A stretch of DNA of 64,000 bases from Halomontanus rarus. Lineage in GTDB: Archaea > Halobacteriota > Halobacteria > Halobacteriales > Natrialbaceae. The DNA is taken from the NCBI RefSeq assembly GCF_029338335.1, contig NZ_CP119797.1; one strand, 5' to 3'. Below the pieces are notes generated by a model, which was given only the letters and a program-made list of their open reading frames with translations, made no database searches and was not told the origin of the DNA. Shown one piece after another: positions 54,263 to 62,975 of the stretch. The stretch's first letter is position 1. Every line of letters starts with the position of its first letter. The translations under genes and the position numbers were made by a program.

Positions 54263-55101
54263 CGAACCACCCGATCGGCGTTCTCGGGCGATCGGGACCG
54301 AGTGTCACCGACGAGCAGGTCCGACTTCGGGTGCGCCCGGGTAACGGTGATCGGGCACGCCGTCGGTGCGCGGTCGTCGTCCTCTCGGAGCATGTACTGG
54401 ACCCACTCCCGGTCGCCGTCGACCCCCCAGTCGCCGAGGTCGGCGTGGGGACAGACGCCGTCGTAGTCCTCGAGTCGGCCCTGAATCACTTCGCGGGCGT
54501 GCTGGCCTGCCGGCGTATCGGCAGTGACGTTCAATCCCTCGAACAGGGCCCGCGGCTGGAAGGTGATCTCGAGACCGATCGGACAACGGCGGCTCTCGTA
54601 CGTGTCGTAGAAGGGGGCCCGACACGTCGGAAACATCGGCTCCCCGCCGAAACAGAACTCCCAGTAAGGATCGTCTGGATCGGTCGGGATGTCGGCGGGC
54701 CACGGCTCGGGGTCGTGAACGTGAAGAAACTGTAGAATGTGCCAGAGGGCGTCGTGATACTCCGCTTCCGACAGCGGTCGCGCGGGCGGCCTGAAGAACG
54801 TAACCAACGACGCGCGGTCGCTGTGGTCTCGGTACGACTCGAGGTACTCGAGGAGCGTCCGACCGAGCTCGAGCAAGGCATCCTTGTCGCTCGTCGAGGG
54901 GACGGCCGTGTACAGCGGCTCTCCGTCCCGAATCGATTCCGCACCGAAGTAACAGGGAAAGGGATTGCCGTTTCGCTCTCCGAGGAGCCCGTCTCGAAAC
55001 GTCTCCCAGTGGCTCGCGACCCAGTCGGGCGTCTCACCGGCTTCGACGCGGTGCTCCAACGTTTCCTGGTCGAGTAACGATTGGATACCGGGCTCGTTCA
55101 T
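54259..55101 (-). CDS. YqcI/YcgG-family protein (heme-dependent oxygenase-like)
   Basis: The 280-aa protein has the family pattern FPCYFGAESIRDGEPLY, SLVTFFRPP, FLHVHDPEPWP, EFCFGGEPMFPTCRAP and SRRCPIGLEITFQPR. One member, GntA, is a heme enzyme that N-hydroxylates arginine in guanitoxin synthesis; most are of unknown role. TTTTTAAATAC lies about 25 nt before the ATG, so the transcript should be leaderless. Coupling to a cysteine hydrolase suggests that the two act on one nitrogen compound in sequence. Confidence 0.83.
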   Translation of the reverse strand: MNEPGIQSLLDQETLEHRVEAGETPDWVASHWETFRDGLLGERNGNPFPCYFGAESIRDGEPLYTAVPSTSDKDALLELGRTLLEYLESYRDHSDRASLVTFFRPPARPLSEAEYHDALWHILQFLHVHDPEPWPADIPTDPDDPYWEFCFGGEPMFPTCRAPFYDTYESRRCPIGLEITFQPRALFEGLNVTADTPAGQHAREVIQGRLEDYDGVCPHADLGDWGVDGDREWVQYMLREDDDRAPTACPITVTRAHPKSDLLVGDTRSRSPENADRVVR

Positions 55102-55622
55102 TTGTCGAAAATCGGCAGAGCACGTATTTAAAAATTCGGATCATCGGAGTCATATAAAACGGAGATACATGGTGATTTACCCACACATAGTTCAAACATA
55201 GATCGTATATCCGACCATATATGGATGGTTGTGGAAACACCTAATGATCCGACTGCCTCTCGGGTGATTTTCGATAGTGTGTCGTCAATGACCGGATAGG
55301 GATCCAGTTTTCGGAAACCGACGTCGACCTGTGAATCGTGAACGAAGGGGCGGGGCATCCGACCGATCGCAAGAAGGCACGCACGCTCGAATCTGTGGAC
55401 CGACACGCTGAACGGAATCCCCCGTTGCCGTCATCGTGAGACGAATCGGATGGTTCGCGGTTTCAAAGCGACCGGAGCCCTGACCATCACTCAACACCGA
55501 TCGTCCTTCGATCGGGAGTCCCCCGACCCCACGACTCGAGTGACCGCGGCCCGGAAGGGGCCATCGCGACTCGGTCGCCGCGACCGTCGACTGTTATCCG
55601 TGCGAACGGCGTACGGGTTCGC
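55102..55622. other. Divergent promoter region
   Basis: Holds the leaderless promoter of the YqcI/YcgG gene on the minus strand and TGTTATCC (about 55591-55598) as a weak TATA box for the ADH-fold gene on the plus strand. The 55130-55270 part is unusually AT-rich for this genome. No gene seen. Confidence 0.45.
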
Positions 55623-56840
55623 ATGACCGAGCCGAACGCGCGAACGGACCCGTCGTTCCGATTCGAGTACGAACCAGCGGTCCTCAGAGCCGGCCCCGGC
55701 TGCGTCGACGCCCTCGAGACCGAACTCGCCGCGCAGGGGTCCGACCGGGCACTCGTCGTCTGCGGCTCGACCGTCGGGAGCACGCCGGCGGTGATCGATC
55801 CGGTGACGGAGGGCCTCGGCGACCGGCTCGCGGGCGTGTTCGCGGAGACGACGCCCGAAAAGCGCCTCGAGACCGCCGTCGACGGCCTCGAGCGCACGCG
55901 GGCGGTCGAGGCGGACGTGCTCGTGAGTCTGGGCGGCGGGAGCAGCCTCGATACGGCGAAAGTTATCAGCGTCCTCGCCGCGTCCGATCGCTCTCCCGCT
56001 GTCGTCGGACGGGAACTCGCCGAAACCGGGACGATCGCCGTTCCCGACGGCGGCCTCCCACCAGTCGTCGCGATTCCGACGACGCTGGCCGGCGCCGATC
56101 TCTCGATGGTCGCCGGCGTCACGGCCTCACCCTCGTCCGGACTGGTCGACGACGAAGTCGGCGGCGGCGTCGGCGACCCGCAACTGATGCCCGCGGCGGT
56201 GTTCGCCGATCCGGAACTGGTCGCGACGACGCCGCGGTCGATCCTCGCCGCGTCGGCGATGAACGGCTTCGACAAGGGGATCGAGACGCTCTACGCCCGC
56301 AACGCGACGCCGATCACCGACGCGACGGCGATTCGCGGGCTCGGGAAACTGCGGGACGGGCTGCTGGCGTTCGGTCGCGGGTCGGACGACGAGTGGGTGT
56401 TCGAGACCCTCGTCGAGGGCATCCTCCTGGTCCAGTACGGCATCTCGAGACCGGGCGAGTCGACGCTCTCGATCGTCCACGCCTTCGGTCACGGACTCAC
56501 GCGAACCTACGACGTCCAGCAGGGTGCGGCACACGCGATCGTCGCCCCGTACGTCCTCGAGTACCTCTTCGAGCACGTCGACGGGCGACGTGACCTGCTC
56601 GCCGAGGCGCTGGGGGTATCCGAGGCCGAGGAGCCGGCGGCGGCGATCGTCGACTGCGTCGACGATGTCGGCGACGCGCTCGGCCTCCCCTCGCGCCTCA
56701 GGGACGTCGACGGCCCCGGACGAAGCGAGCTCCCCGACGTCGCCGAGGCGATTCTGGCCGACGGGATGATGGACAACGCGCCGGCGGGTCTCGAGCCGAC
56801 GAACGAGGAGCTCGAAGGCGTGCTTGAGCGGGCGTGGTAA
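55623..56840 (+). CDS. Iron-containing alcohol dehydrogenase-fold protein lacking most metal ligands
   Basis: The 405-aa protein has the dinucleotide-binding LVSLGGGSSLDTAKV and PTTLAGAD stretches of the group III alcohol dehydrogenase/glycerol dehydrogenase fold. The usual D-x3-H metal pair reads N-x3-K (SAMNGFDKGIE). In the later pair, the first His is kept (IVHAFGHGL) and the second, normally in a Pro-His-Gly turn, reads Gln (DVQQGAAH). Three of four classical ligands are therefore replaced. Metal-independent relatives such as maleylacetate reductases are known, so it may still be an oxidoreductase. The substrate is unknown. Confidence 0.87.
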   Translation: MTEPNARTDPSFRFEYEPAVLRAGPGCVDALETELAAQGSDRALVVCGSTVGSTPAVIDPVTEGLGDRLAGVFAETTPEKRLETAVDGLERTRAVEADVLVSLGGGSSLDTAKVISVLAASDRSPAVVGRELAETGTIAVPDGGLPPVVAIPTTLAGADLSMVAGVTASPSSGLVDDEVGGGVGDPQLMPAAVFADPELVATTPRSILAASAMNGFDKGIETLYARNATPITDATAIRGLGKLRDGLLAFGRGSDDEWVFETLVEGILLVQYGISRPGESTLSIVHAFGHGLTRTYDVQQGAAHAIVAPYVLEYLFEHVDGRRDLLAEALGVSEAEEPAAAIVDCVDDVGDALGLPSRLRDVDGPGRSELPDVAEAILADGMMDNAPAGLEPTNEELEGVLERAW

Positions 56841-56957
56841 CCGACGGAGCGCGACGGACTCGGTGTAGGACGGAGACGGGGACGGGAATGGGGAAATTAC
56901 GTCCTGTAACAGGAGTCGGTACTCCAGTTTTGTCAGGCCGAGCGTCGACCGAAGCGT

Positions 56958-56989
56958 AAGAGTCAGTCCGTGATCGGCTGTAAAGAAGA
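56958..56989 (+). repeat. Degenerate direct repeat, left copy
   Basis: AGAGTCAGTCCGTGATCGGC followed by TGTAAAGAAG. It matches the copy near 58191-58222 at all but a few positions. The two bracket the small membrane-protein genes of the low-GC patch. Confidence 0.55.
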
Positions 56990-57087
56990 GCAACACTACG
57001 TGTAGCCGCGAACTGATCAAAATGAAGGCGTTCAATCATGGTCAGAAGACATATCACTTGTCGTGTTAACGTGTATCTATACCACTT

Positions 57088-57303
57088 ATGTCTACGTCCA
57101 GCTTCCGTTGGCTCGAGTCGAAACCGTTCGGACAACAGATACTGATACTCGCGCTTATTTTCGATCCGATTGGGTTTATCGGGGGATATCTACTCGCTCC
57201 GTCACTCGGCATCGAACCGATCATGGGTGCGGTGTACGGGCTGGTCGCAGCTAGTATCCCAATGTCGATGTGGATTATGCGTTACAGTCAACAGCAAGCT
57301 TGA
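57088..57303 (+). CDS. Small two-helix membrane protein (low-GC patch)
   Basis: A 71-aa protein with two hydrophobic segments (about 18-36 and 42-62) joined by a short LGIEP loop. GTTAAC or TATCTATA at 57063-57080 can act as the TATA box. The codon use is less GC-rich than that of the neighbours. Function unknown. Confidence 0.6.
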   Translation: MSTSSFRWLESKPFGQQILILALIFDPIGFIGGYLLAPSLGIEPIMGAVYGLVAASIPMSMWIMRYSQQQA

Positions 57304-57464
57304 ATTCCACGGATTCCAGCTTGTTTGTCGATATTATCTCTATCGAAGAATTCTCGTGAAGTCAGCCGGACTTTGCTTCGTATACGTGCAGATGAATCGG
57401 TTGATACCGAAACTATCTCTGATACCGTGATAGTGTTTATATGTTCGCAGAATGCAATATAGTT

Positions 57465-58049
57465 ATGCAGAACAAACAGATTGGTGTGTTAGCAGGCCTC
57501 GTGGGTATATTGAGTATTTGTGTTCAATATGTTCCATCAATTGTCCTCAATATATGGATAGGAGGTGAAAGTAGCGTACTTCCGATGATTGGAACTGTCG
57601 GGACTACGACGGCGATCTATAATTTGGTTCCGAGGATTGCAGGGCCGCTTTTCGTGTACATGTTCGCAGTCGGTCTTGGATACTATCTCTCCACCCGAAT
57701 TGATATTGCTCAGGAATACCGCCGTGTTGGAAGCATGGTCGCCATTGGAAGTTCAGCACCGGTGGCTGCTGCATTCCTTGGAGCAACAATCCTTTCTATC
57801 AGTAACGGGGACTTCTCTTCGATATCAATAACGGTAGTCGTTCTATACATCGGATCTTTCATTGTAATGCTCGTTTCAATCGCAGCCCCCATCACTGTTG
57901 GCGCTCTCGCTGGAGCAGCAATCGCCTCCTTTCGCTCAGCAAATGAGACACCCTCGAAACCGACGGAGGCAGAGACAGATTCTCTCGTAGACTCATGTTC
58001 TGAATCGAGAACTGACGACCCACGATCGCAGTCACAATCGCCTCGCTGA
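57465..58049 (+). CDS. Multi-helix membrane protein of unknown function (low-GC patch)
   Basis: A 194-aa protein with four or five hydrophobic segments (about 7-25, 50-72, 90-115 and 125-155) and a polar Ser/Asp-rich C-terminus of about 40 residues. ATG at 57465 is chosen because GTTTATATG (57435-57443) lies about 26 nt before it; an in-frame ATG at 57441 would overlap the TATA box. AT-rich third positions set it apart from the surrounding genes and suggest recent gain. Confidence 0.65.
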   Translation: MQNKQIGVLAGLVGILSICVQYVPSIVLNIWIGGESSVLPMIGTVGTTTAIYNLVPRIAGPLFVYMFAVGLGYYLSTRIDIAQEYRRVGSMVAIGSSAPVAAAFLGATILSISNGDFSSISITVVVLYIGSFIVMLVSIAAPITVGALAGAAIASFRSANETPSKPTEAETDSLVDSCSESRTDDPRSQSQSPR

Positions 58050-58349
58050 CCTAGACTGAGAGCATTTCAACCAGCCCGCCAAGCGTTCTTCTCACTCCTC
58101 AACCGCATTTGAGAATCTGTTGATATGAGCAATCATAATCTCATACCAGCCCAAACAGGCCAACGATAGGCTACTCACCTATACTAAGCAAGAGAGTCGG
58201 TCTGTGATCGGTTGCAAAGAAGTACAGTGGTTTGCTATATGGATCTGCGTCTGTCTCGTCAGATACAACCTCGCTTCTGCTGAATAGATCTCAGGGGGAT
58301 CGCTCAGCATAAAAGGAGACCTCAGAGAGTTCATCACCCTAGACGGCTG
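58050..58349. other. Short gene-free stretch with the right copy of the degenerate repeat
   Basis: No gene seen. The right repeat copy lies at about 58191-58222 (AGAGTCGGTCTGTGATCGGT followed by TGCAAAGAAG). Confidence 0.5.
58191..58222 (+). repeat. Degenerate direct repeat, right copy
   Basis: Right partner of the repeat near 56958, in the same orientation. The differing positions are mostly transitions, as expected of an old duplication or of mobile-element remains. Confidence 0.55.
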
Positions 58350-59597
58350 CTATCCACCGAGCGCGTACAGCGTCTCCCCAACGCCGACGTACACAGCATC
58401 ATCGACGAGTACTGGCGTCGTTCCCGGAAACGGTTTTTCGGTGTCAGTCTCGACGTGCCATCGCCGATCACCATCTTCAGACTCAAATGCAAAAACCCCG
58501 TGGTCGCTCGCAGCGTGAACTGCACCATCTCCGACAGAGAGTCCGCTCTGAATTTCCTCTTCGGTTTCGACGGTCCAGCGTTCTTCCCCATCTTTGTTTA
58601 CGGCGACGAGTATCGAGTTGTCCGTTCTGTAGGGCTCCGATCCTGGTGTGAGGTATGGGACATAGACAGCGTCATCGTCAACGGCGAGCGGGGTTCGTCT
58701 CCCGACGGTTCCGCTCTGCTCGTTCCAGTCCGTCGTATCCAATTCGAGAGTCCAATTACTGTCGCCGTTCTCGAGATCGAATGCGACGAGTTCTGAGACT
58801 GCGACGACATACAATTGATCATCGTCGATCGATGGTGGAGTCACGATGCGCCGGTCGGTGTTGAATCGCGACTGCTCGTCTCCGGTTTCGGAATCGAGGG
58901 CAACGACACTGTCCGGTCTCGTCACGTATACTGTCTCGTCGACGACTGCAGGTTTCATCCCGAAGTCACCTTCGAATTCGGTATGCCACGTTTCGTCCCC
59001 AGTGTCCGTGTCGAGCGAGTAGACGGTGAACGGTGTGGTAGCACAGATGTACACACGACCGCCATCGGTCGTCGGCGCGCCTCGTAGACGGGGACCCCAT
59101 TCGGACGGTATCTCTGTCGTCCATCGTTCGTCTCCAGTGTCCGTCGAGATCGCAGTCACAGTATTGCTCTCGTCTATCACATAGATGGTCTTCCCGTGAA
59201 GACACGGTGTGAAGAGAATATAGTCGTCAACGTCGAAGTGCCAGCGTTCGTCTCCGCTGGCAGCGTCGAACGCGTATAACCGGTGGTCGGACCGGCTTGG
59301 AACGAAGACGACGCCATCTGCGACGAGCGGCGAGAGATGCCATTCGAAGGACTCGTCGAATGAAACCGACCACCGTTCGTCAGTCTCCACGTTGGGTGTC
59401 GAGAAGTCGGGGTTGTGGCCGCTGTTTACCCTGTCTCGTGACTGCATTGGCCAGTCGGATATTGAGTCGGTAGACTCGTTATTATCAGCGTGGCTCGCTC
59501 CGAGACAGCCAGCAGTCGAACCAACGAGCACCGCCGACGCGGTAAGTTGGAGTGTTTGGCGGCGGGTCATCCGGGAACGGGGCGGATCAAATGTCAT
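58350..59597 (-). CDS. Tat lipoprotein with PQQ-type beta-propeller
   Basis: A 415-aa surface protein. The Tat motif MTRRQTLQLTA leads to lipobox STAGC (Cys31). The remainder consists of seven or eight WD/PQQ-like blades with the repeated pattern SGDERWHFDVDD, TGDERWTTEIPS, TGDETWHTEFEG and NGDSNWTLELD. No complete PQQ-binding or catalytic residue set is visible, so a binding or scaffold role is more likely than dehydrogenase activity. ATG at 59570 (residue 10) is an alternative start. Related proteins are common in haloarchaea. Confidence 0.85.
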   Translation of the reverse strand: MTFDPPRSRMTRRQTLQLTASAVLVGSTAGCLGASHADNNESTDSISDWPMQSRDRVNSGHNPDFSTPNVETDERWSVSFDESFEWHLSPLVADGVVFVPSRSDHRLYAFDAASGDERWHFDVDDYILFTPCLHGKTIYVIDESNTVTAISTDTGDERWTTEIPSEWGPRLRGAPTTDGGRVYICATTPFTVYSLDTDTGDETWHTEFEGDFGMKPAVVDETVYVTRPDSVVALDSETGDEQSRFNTDRRIVTPPSIDDDQLYVVAVSELVAFDLENGDSNWTLELDTTDWNEQSGTVGRRTPLAVDDDAVYVPYLTPGSEPYRTDNSILVAVNKDGEERWTVETEEEIQSGLSVGDGAVHAASDHGVFAFESEDGDRRWHVETDTEKPFPGTTPVLVDDAVYVGVGETLYALGG

Positions 59598-59823
59598 GTG
59601 AGCGGTTCTATACGATTCCCTATTCTGATTTCATTGATGAGTTTTTCGGGAATTTCAGTTATGGTCTTCTCTGTCGCTCTATCGACCCAGATTTTCGCTC
59701 AGTTTGCGAAGCGAACTGATCAGTTCGAATCTACTCTACGTATCTCCTTTGGTTTATCCGTATCCTCACAGCCAACACCATTTGGGTAAGCGGTTATCAC
59801 TTCTCCATCGCTTGTCTTTTGTT

Positions 59824-60210
59824 ATGGGAACAGATAACGAGCCATACGCTACTACTCTTGATGCCATGGCATCGGATTTCGTGTCCTCGACTGATCTTCC
59901 GATAGACCTCGATGATTTCTTTCAGCTCCTCACCAACGAACAAACTCGTTACGTACTGTATCTCTTGACGGAAAAGGGAGGGACTGTTCATCTGGAAGAC
60001 ATCAATGACTATTTTGACAGTAGTAGTGACGAAATTATGCTTCATCACACTGTCCTCCCACGGCTAGCCGATTTCCATCTGATCAACTACGATCAGGAGA
60101 CCAGGGCGATAACACCGACCCCAACTTGTGACGATCTAACACCTGCTCTCGAAACCGTCAAAACGTTGGAAACGGAACCCGTTACCGAGTTTCTAAAAGA
60201 GATGAACTGA
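59824..60210 (+). CDS. DUF7344-like winged-helix protein
   Basis: A 128-aa protein with DDFFQLLTNEQTRYVLYLL, a stretch of about 15 residues ending EDI, then LHHTVLPRLADFHLINYD. This matches the haloarchaeal family of short winged-helix proteins (DUF7344) that often follow secreted or signalling genes. It may bind DNA. ATG at 59824 avoids a hydrophobic extension that would begin at 59704. Confidence 0.72.
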   Translation: MGTDNEPYATTLDAMASDFVSSTDLPIDLDDFFQLLTNEQTRYVLYLLTEKGGTVHLEDINDYFDSSSDEIMLHHTVLPRLADFHLINYDQETRAITPTPTCDDLTPALETVKTLETEPVTEFLKEMN

Positions 60211-60345
60211 TAATTGTTCTATACTGAGCATACCGATGCGGTGAGTCTTTCACCTGTACAACCCGTGACGTTCTATCCGACTGTACGTGAAAGAAAAGAG
60301 CGATCTGCGCCGTTCACGTGCGAAATAAACGTCGCGAACAGCCGG

Positions 60346-60492
60346 TCACGAAGCGAGCGGGTCGCCAGTGACAGTCCCGAGGCCGAACAGTTCGTCGGCT
60401 AAATCGCGGGTTTCGTGACCGAGTCCGTACCCGAGTCTCGAGATCGCCTCGCTCGTTCGAGGGAAGAAGGCACGGACGACGAGCAGCGCCAT
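60346..60492 (-). CDS. Putative 48-aa protein
   Basis: A small frame beginning MALLVVRAFFPRTSEAISRL and ending DPLAS has plausible composition and GC-rich third positions. TTTGTATTG at about 60516-60524 on the minus strand lies about 27 nt before its ATG, so a leaderless transcript is possible. No family is known to me. It may still be chance. Confidence 0.35.
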   Translation of the reverse strand: MALLVVRAFFPRTSEAISRLGYGLGHETRDLADELFGLGTVTGDPLAS

Positions 60493-60561
60493 CGAGTTCG
60501 GCGTGCCAACCGGTACCAGACAATACAAACACTGAAATGATGGACACGCGACCAAGCCGCT

Positions 60562-61365
60562 ATGGGTGAAGAGCACGCCGTCGAATCGGTCGACGATCCG
60601 GTCACGGTACCTTCGCTGGCGACCGATCTCCGCGAACTGGGTCTCGAGGCAGGCGACACGGTACTCGTCCACTCGTCGTTGAGCGCGCTCGGGTGGGTCT
60701 GCGGCGGCCCGCCGGCGGTCGTCGACGCCTTGCAGGAGGTCGTGACCGACGCGGGGACGATCGCGATGCCGACGCACTCCGGGAGCTACTCCGATCCGGC
60801 CGACTGGTCGAACCCGCCGGTCCCCGACGAGTGGGAGGAGACGATTCGGGAGACGATGCCGCCGTACCGGCCCGCGGTCACGCCGACACAGGTGGGGGCG
60901 ATTCCGGAGTGTTTCCGCACCTACCCGGAGACCCGCCGGAGCGCTCACCCGACCGTCTCCTTCGCCGCGTGGGGGGCCGAGGCCGAGTCCGTCGTCGCCG
61001 ACCACGGCCTCGACGACCGACTCGGCGATGGATCCCCACTGGCGCGATTGTACGACCTGAACGCCGGCGTGCTCTTCCTCGGCGTCGGACACGACACCAA
61101 CACGTCGCTACACCTCGCCGAGAACCGGGCCGACATCCCGATCGAGCGGGTGACGGACGGCGCACCGATCCTCGAGGACGGCCGCCGGAGGTGGGTCGAA
61201 ATGGAGAACATCGCAGAGGACACCGACGACTTCGCCGACCTCGGGGCCGCGTTCGAGCGGGAGGTCGGGCTCGTCGAAGGGCGGGTCGGCGCGGGGACGG
61301 GGAAGCTGATGGACCAGCAGGCACTCGTGGACTTCGCCATCGAGTGGCTCGAGGCGAACCGCTGA
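60562..61365 (+). CDS. AAC(3)-family N-acetyltransferase
   Basis: The 267-aa protein has the fold of aminoglycoside 3-N-acetyltransferases: GLEAGDTVLVHSSLSALGWVCGGPPAVVDAL at the start, GTIAMPTHS, the catalytic-region RRSAHPTVSFAAWG and LGVGHDTNTSLHLAE. The His in RSAHP and the Glu in LAE are the expected active-site residues. Most environmental members have unknown amine substrates, and an antibiotic-resistance role is not implied for an archaeon. The start at 60562 gives the expected N-terminal length. Confidence 0.88.
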   Translation: MGEEHAVESVDDPVTVPSLATDLRELGLEAGDTVLVHSSLSALGWVCGGPPAVVDALQEVVTDAGTIAMPTHSGSYSDPADWSNPPVPDEWEETIRETMPPYRPAVTPTQVGAIPECFRTYPETRRSAHPTVSFAAWGAEAESVVADHGLDDRLGDGSPLARLYDLNAGVLFLGVGHDTNTSLHLAENRADIPIERVTDGAPILEDGRRRWVEMENIAEDTDDFADLGAAFEREVGLVEGRVGAGTGKLMDQQALVDFAIEWLEANR

Positions 61366-61436
61366 GCCCGCCCCGGTTCTTCGCCGGATCCTCGAGCGAT
61401 CGGCACATCGACAGCGTTCCACGACGAACTGGGAAA

Positions 61437-61465
61437 GAAATCACGATTTCCGAAATCGTGATTTC
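61437..61465. promoter_or_regulatory. Perfect 29-bp palindrome upstream of the ATPase gene
   Basis: Arms GAAATCACGATTTC (61437-61450) and GAAATCGTGATTTC (61452-61465) are exact inverted copies around one C. The centre lies about 57 nt before the ATG at 61508. It lies in an intergenic space of 142 bp and could be an operator or, if transcribed, a hairpin of 14 bp. Confidence 0.7.
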
Positions 61466-61507
61466 CACAATCGAAACGATCTTGTGCGAGCCGTGACGAC
61501 GATTCCT

Positions 61508-62887
61508 ATGGACGAGTTCGTCGATCGGGAGCGAGAACTCGAGCAGCTCACGGCGTGTTACGAGTCGGATCGGGCCGAATTCGTCGTTCTCTACGGACGA
61601 CGACGGCTCGGGAAGAGCGAACTCGCCCGGCAGACGATCGCCGATCGCGACGATGCGGTCTACTACCAGGCGATCGAGTCGACGGCCCAGAACCAACTCG
61701 AGCAGTTCGTCGAGACGGTCACCGCCGCATTCCCCGAGCTTCGGAACGTGCGCCGAGACTGGGAAGCGCTCCTCGAGGAGCTCGGCGGGCGAAACGCGAT
61801 CGTTATCGTCGACGAATTTCCGTTCCTCGTCGAAGAGGACGAGTCGATCCCGTCCCGAATTCAGCGCGTCTGGGATACGAAACTGAAGGAGACGGGAATG
61901 ACGCTCGTACTGATCGGCTCGTCGATCAGCGTGATGGAGGAGAAAGTCCTCTCGGGTGGAAGCCCGCTGTACGGCCGTCGAACGGCGACGATCGATCTGG
62001 GCCCGCTGTCGGCCGGGACCGTGCGAGCGTTCGTCCCGAACTACGACGACGAAACGGCGGTCGAGACGTGGGCGATCTACGGCGGCACGCCGTATTACCT
62101 CCAGACGATCGATCCTGGTCGATCGGTCGGAGAGAACGTGCGGGAATCGATTCTCTCCGAACGAGGGTTGCTGTACTCGGAGCCGGAGTTCTTGCTTCGA
62201 ACGGAGCTTCGACAGCCGAACACCTACTTCAGCATCCTCCGTGCGATGGCCTGCGGCCGACGGACCCCGAACGAAATCGCGGGGATGGCCGGCGTCGAAT
62301 CGCAGTCGCTCAGCACGTACCTGCAGAAGCTCCGCCGGCTTCGGCTCGTCGAGCGACACATTCCCGTGACGGAATCGTCGACGGCGTCGAAGCGCGGCCG
62401 ATACCGGATCGCAGCGCCGCTGTTCCGGTTCTGGTTTCGCTTCGTGTACGGAAATCAGGACCAGCTCCGACTGCTGGACGACGACGCGTACGACGAACTC
62501 GTCGCTCCCGAACTCGCGGATTACGTTAGCCCGCTCTTCGAACGACTCTGCCAGCAGGCGCTGCCGGGGCTCGTCGACCGTCGATTCCGCAACGTCGGCC
62601 AGTGGTGGTTCAAGGAACACGAACTGGACGTCCTGGGATTGACGGACGCCGGGCTGGTCGCCGGGGAGTGTAAGTTCACCTCGACGCCGGTGAGCGAAGG
62701 CGTCCTCTCGAATCTCGAGCGGACCGCCGAACACGTGAGATGGTCGGACGAGCCCGCGGACGGAACGACGCAGTACGTGCTGTTCAGTCGATCCGGGTAC
62801 ACCGACGACCTCGAGCGACAGGCGGACACACGCGAGGACGTCTCACTTTTCGACGTTTCGGACGTGCTGAACGCTGACTCGCTGTGA
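61508..62887 (+). CDS. Archaeal ATPase with C-terminal DUF234 nuclease-like domain
   Basis: A 459-aa protein. Residues 1-230 form the archaeal AAA+-like ATPase (PF01637): FVDRERELEQL start, Walker A YGRRRLGKSEL and Walker B IVIVDEFPFL. A winged helix follows at about 250-310 (GMAGVESQSLSTYLQKLRRLRLV). DUF234 (about 310-459) has FWFRFVYGN and the PD-(D/E)XK-like ELDVLG...AGECKF pattern. Members are abundant in archaea and often sit near mobile elements or genome-defence genes; their function is not settled. The start at 61508 was chosen over 61484 because the family begins right at the FVDRE motif. Confidence 0.88.
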   Translation: MDEFVDRERELEQLTACYESDRAEFVVLYGRRRLGKSELARQTIADRDDAVYYQAIESTAQNQLEQFVETVTAAFPELRNVRRDWEALLEELGGRNAIVIVDEFPFLVEEDESIPSRIQRVWDTKLKETGMTLVLIGSSISVMEEKVLSGGSPLYGRRTATIDLGPLSAGTVRAFVPNYDDETAVETWAIYGGTPYYLQTIDPGRSVGENVRESILSERGLLYSEPEFLLRTELRQPNTYFSILRAMACGRRTPNEIAGMAGVESQSLSTYLQKLRRLRLVERHIPVTESSTASKRGRYRIAAPLFRFWFRFVYGNQDQLRLLDDDAYDELVAPELADYVSPLFERLCQQALPGLVDRRFRNVGQWWFKEHELDVLGLTDAGLVAGECKFTSTPVSEGVLSNLERTAEHVRWSDEPADGTTQYVLFSRSGYTDDLERQADTREDVSLFDVSDVLNADSL

Positions 62888-62975
62888 ACGGGCGCTCGAG
62901 TCATCGATCAGTCCGGCCGGCGGAAGTCCTCAAAGTTATAGAACGCTGGCACCCGTTCGGTCGAACACGAACACC

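Noticed and set aside
60562..61365. Calling this an aminoglycoside-resistance gene
   Set aside because: The fold is of the AAC(3) family, but archaeal members have unknown substrates and there is no resistance context.
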